In this document: in pieces, positions 31,256 to 31,306 of the stretch
Position numbering within the stretch: position 1 is the first letter of the stretch
Layout of the letters: every line of letters starts with the position of its first letter
Source of the DNA: CALARM01 sp964431735
Lineage (GTDB): Bacteria; Vulcanimicrobiota; SpSt-956; JAKJGF01
Length of the DNA stretch: 31,306 nt
NCBI GenBank assembly: GCA_964431735.1
Contig: CAYSLJ010000085.1
Location: forward strand, 1-31,306
Direction of reading: 5' to 3'
The notes under the pieces: generated by a model
Told to the model about the DNA's origin: nothing
The model's input: only the letters and a program-made list of their open reading frames with translations
Database searches by the model: none
Made by a program: the position numbers and the translations under genes

Positions 31256-31306
31256 GAACCTATCCGAAAAGTAATATTTATTCTACACCCTTCCGGTGGG
31301 TGAGGC
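31256..31306. mobile_element. Second copy of the MITE terminus (partial, at window end)
   Basis: These 51 bases are identical to 17096-17146, and TAA precedes both. The window ends inside the terminal repeat, so whether the full 209-bp element or a transposase gene follows cannot be seen. Confidence 0.9.

Overview
This is a visibly AT-rich bacterial window that uses the standard code, with TGA as a stop throughout. It carries about 22 protein genes, no rRNA or tRNA that I can recognise, and no phage or plasmid genes. Lipoboxes, signal peptides, a PhnD-type binding protein, a TolB-like propeller protein, eukaryote-like Ser/Thr kinase and formylglycine-enzyme-like domains, many HEAT/TPR proteins and a molybdenum hydroxylase together suggest an uncultured, probably anaerobic, diderm-like bacterium. 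The sequence alone does not fix the phylum. A 100-N gap inside a tandem repeat and an end inside a dispersed element suggest a draft or metagenome assembly.

Layout. (1) 0-5.5 kb: an unrecognised gene, a membrane-anchored HEAT protein, a subtilisin-like (S8) protease, and a two-gene minus-strand unit of an NrtR-type Nudix regulator followed by a PhnD-like lipoprotein. (2) 5.6-10.3 kb: metG and a PEP/pyruvate-binding (PPDK N-domain) protein, both minus strand. (3) 10.5-15.4 kb: a plus-strand run of five mostly exported or anchored repeat proteins (TolB-like, two HEAT, two TPR). (4) 15.5-19.4 kb: a PIG-L deacetylase, then a disturbed stretch with a 209-bp MITE-like element, gene remnants, a half-size EamA transporter, a very AT-rich spacer and a small repeat-bearing lipoprotein with a good promoter and terminator. 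(5) 19.4-24.5 kb: glutamine-dependent NAD synthetase, a GT-C-like membrane glycosyltransferase and an exported PLD3/4-like phospholipase D protein. (6) 24.5-31.3 kb: a zinc-ribbon/Ser-Thr kinase/FGE fusion, an M29 aminopeptidase, a two-subunit molybdenum hydroxylase and ssb, ending in a second copy of the MITE terminus.

The most striking feature lies between the genes. Nearly every transcription-unit boundary holds arrays of 7-bp units of the form NTGANNN (GTGACGC, GTGAGTA, GTGAACA, GTGAAGA, TTGAGAG and others). They often occur as two opposed arms able to fold into a hairpin. I count about 20 such loci in 31 kb and essentially none inside genes. In at least five genes the stop codon itself lies in the array, and in two genes an array separates or replaces the ribosome-binding site. 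Several other intergenic repeat families are also present: a roughly 30-bp dispersed repeat, two short palindromic repeats and the MITE. This repeat ecology is the main candidate for something undescribed.
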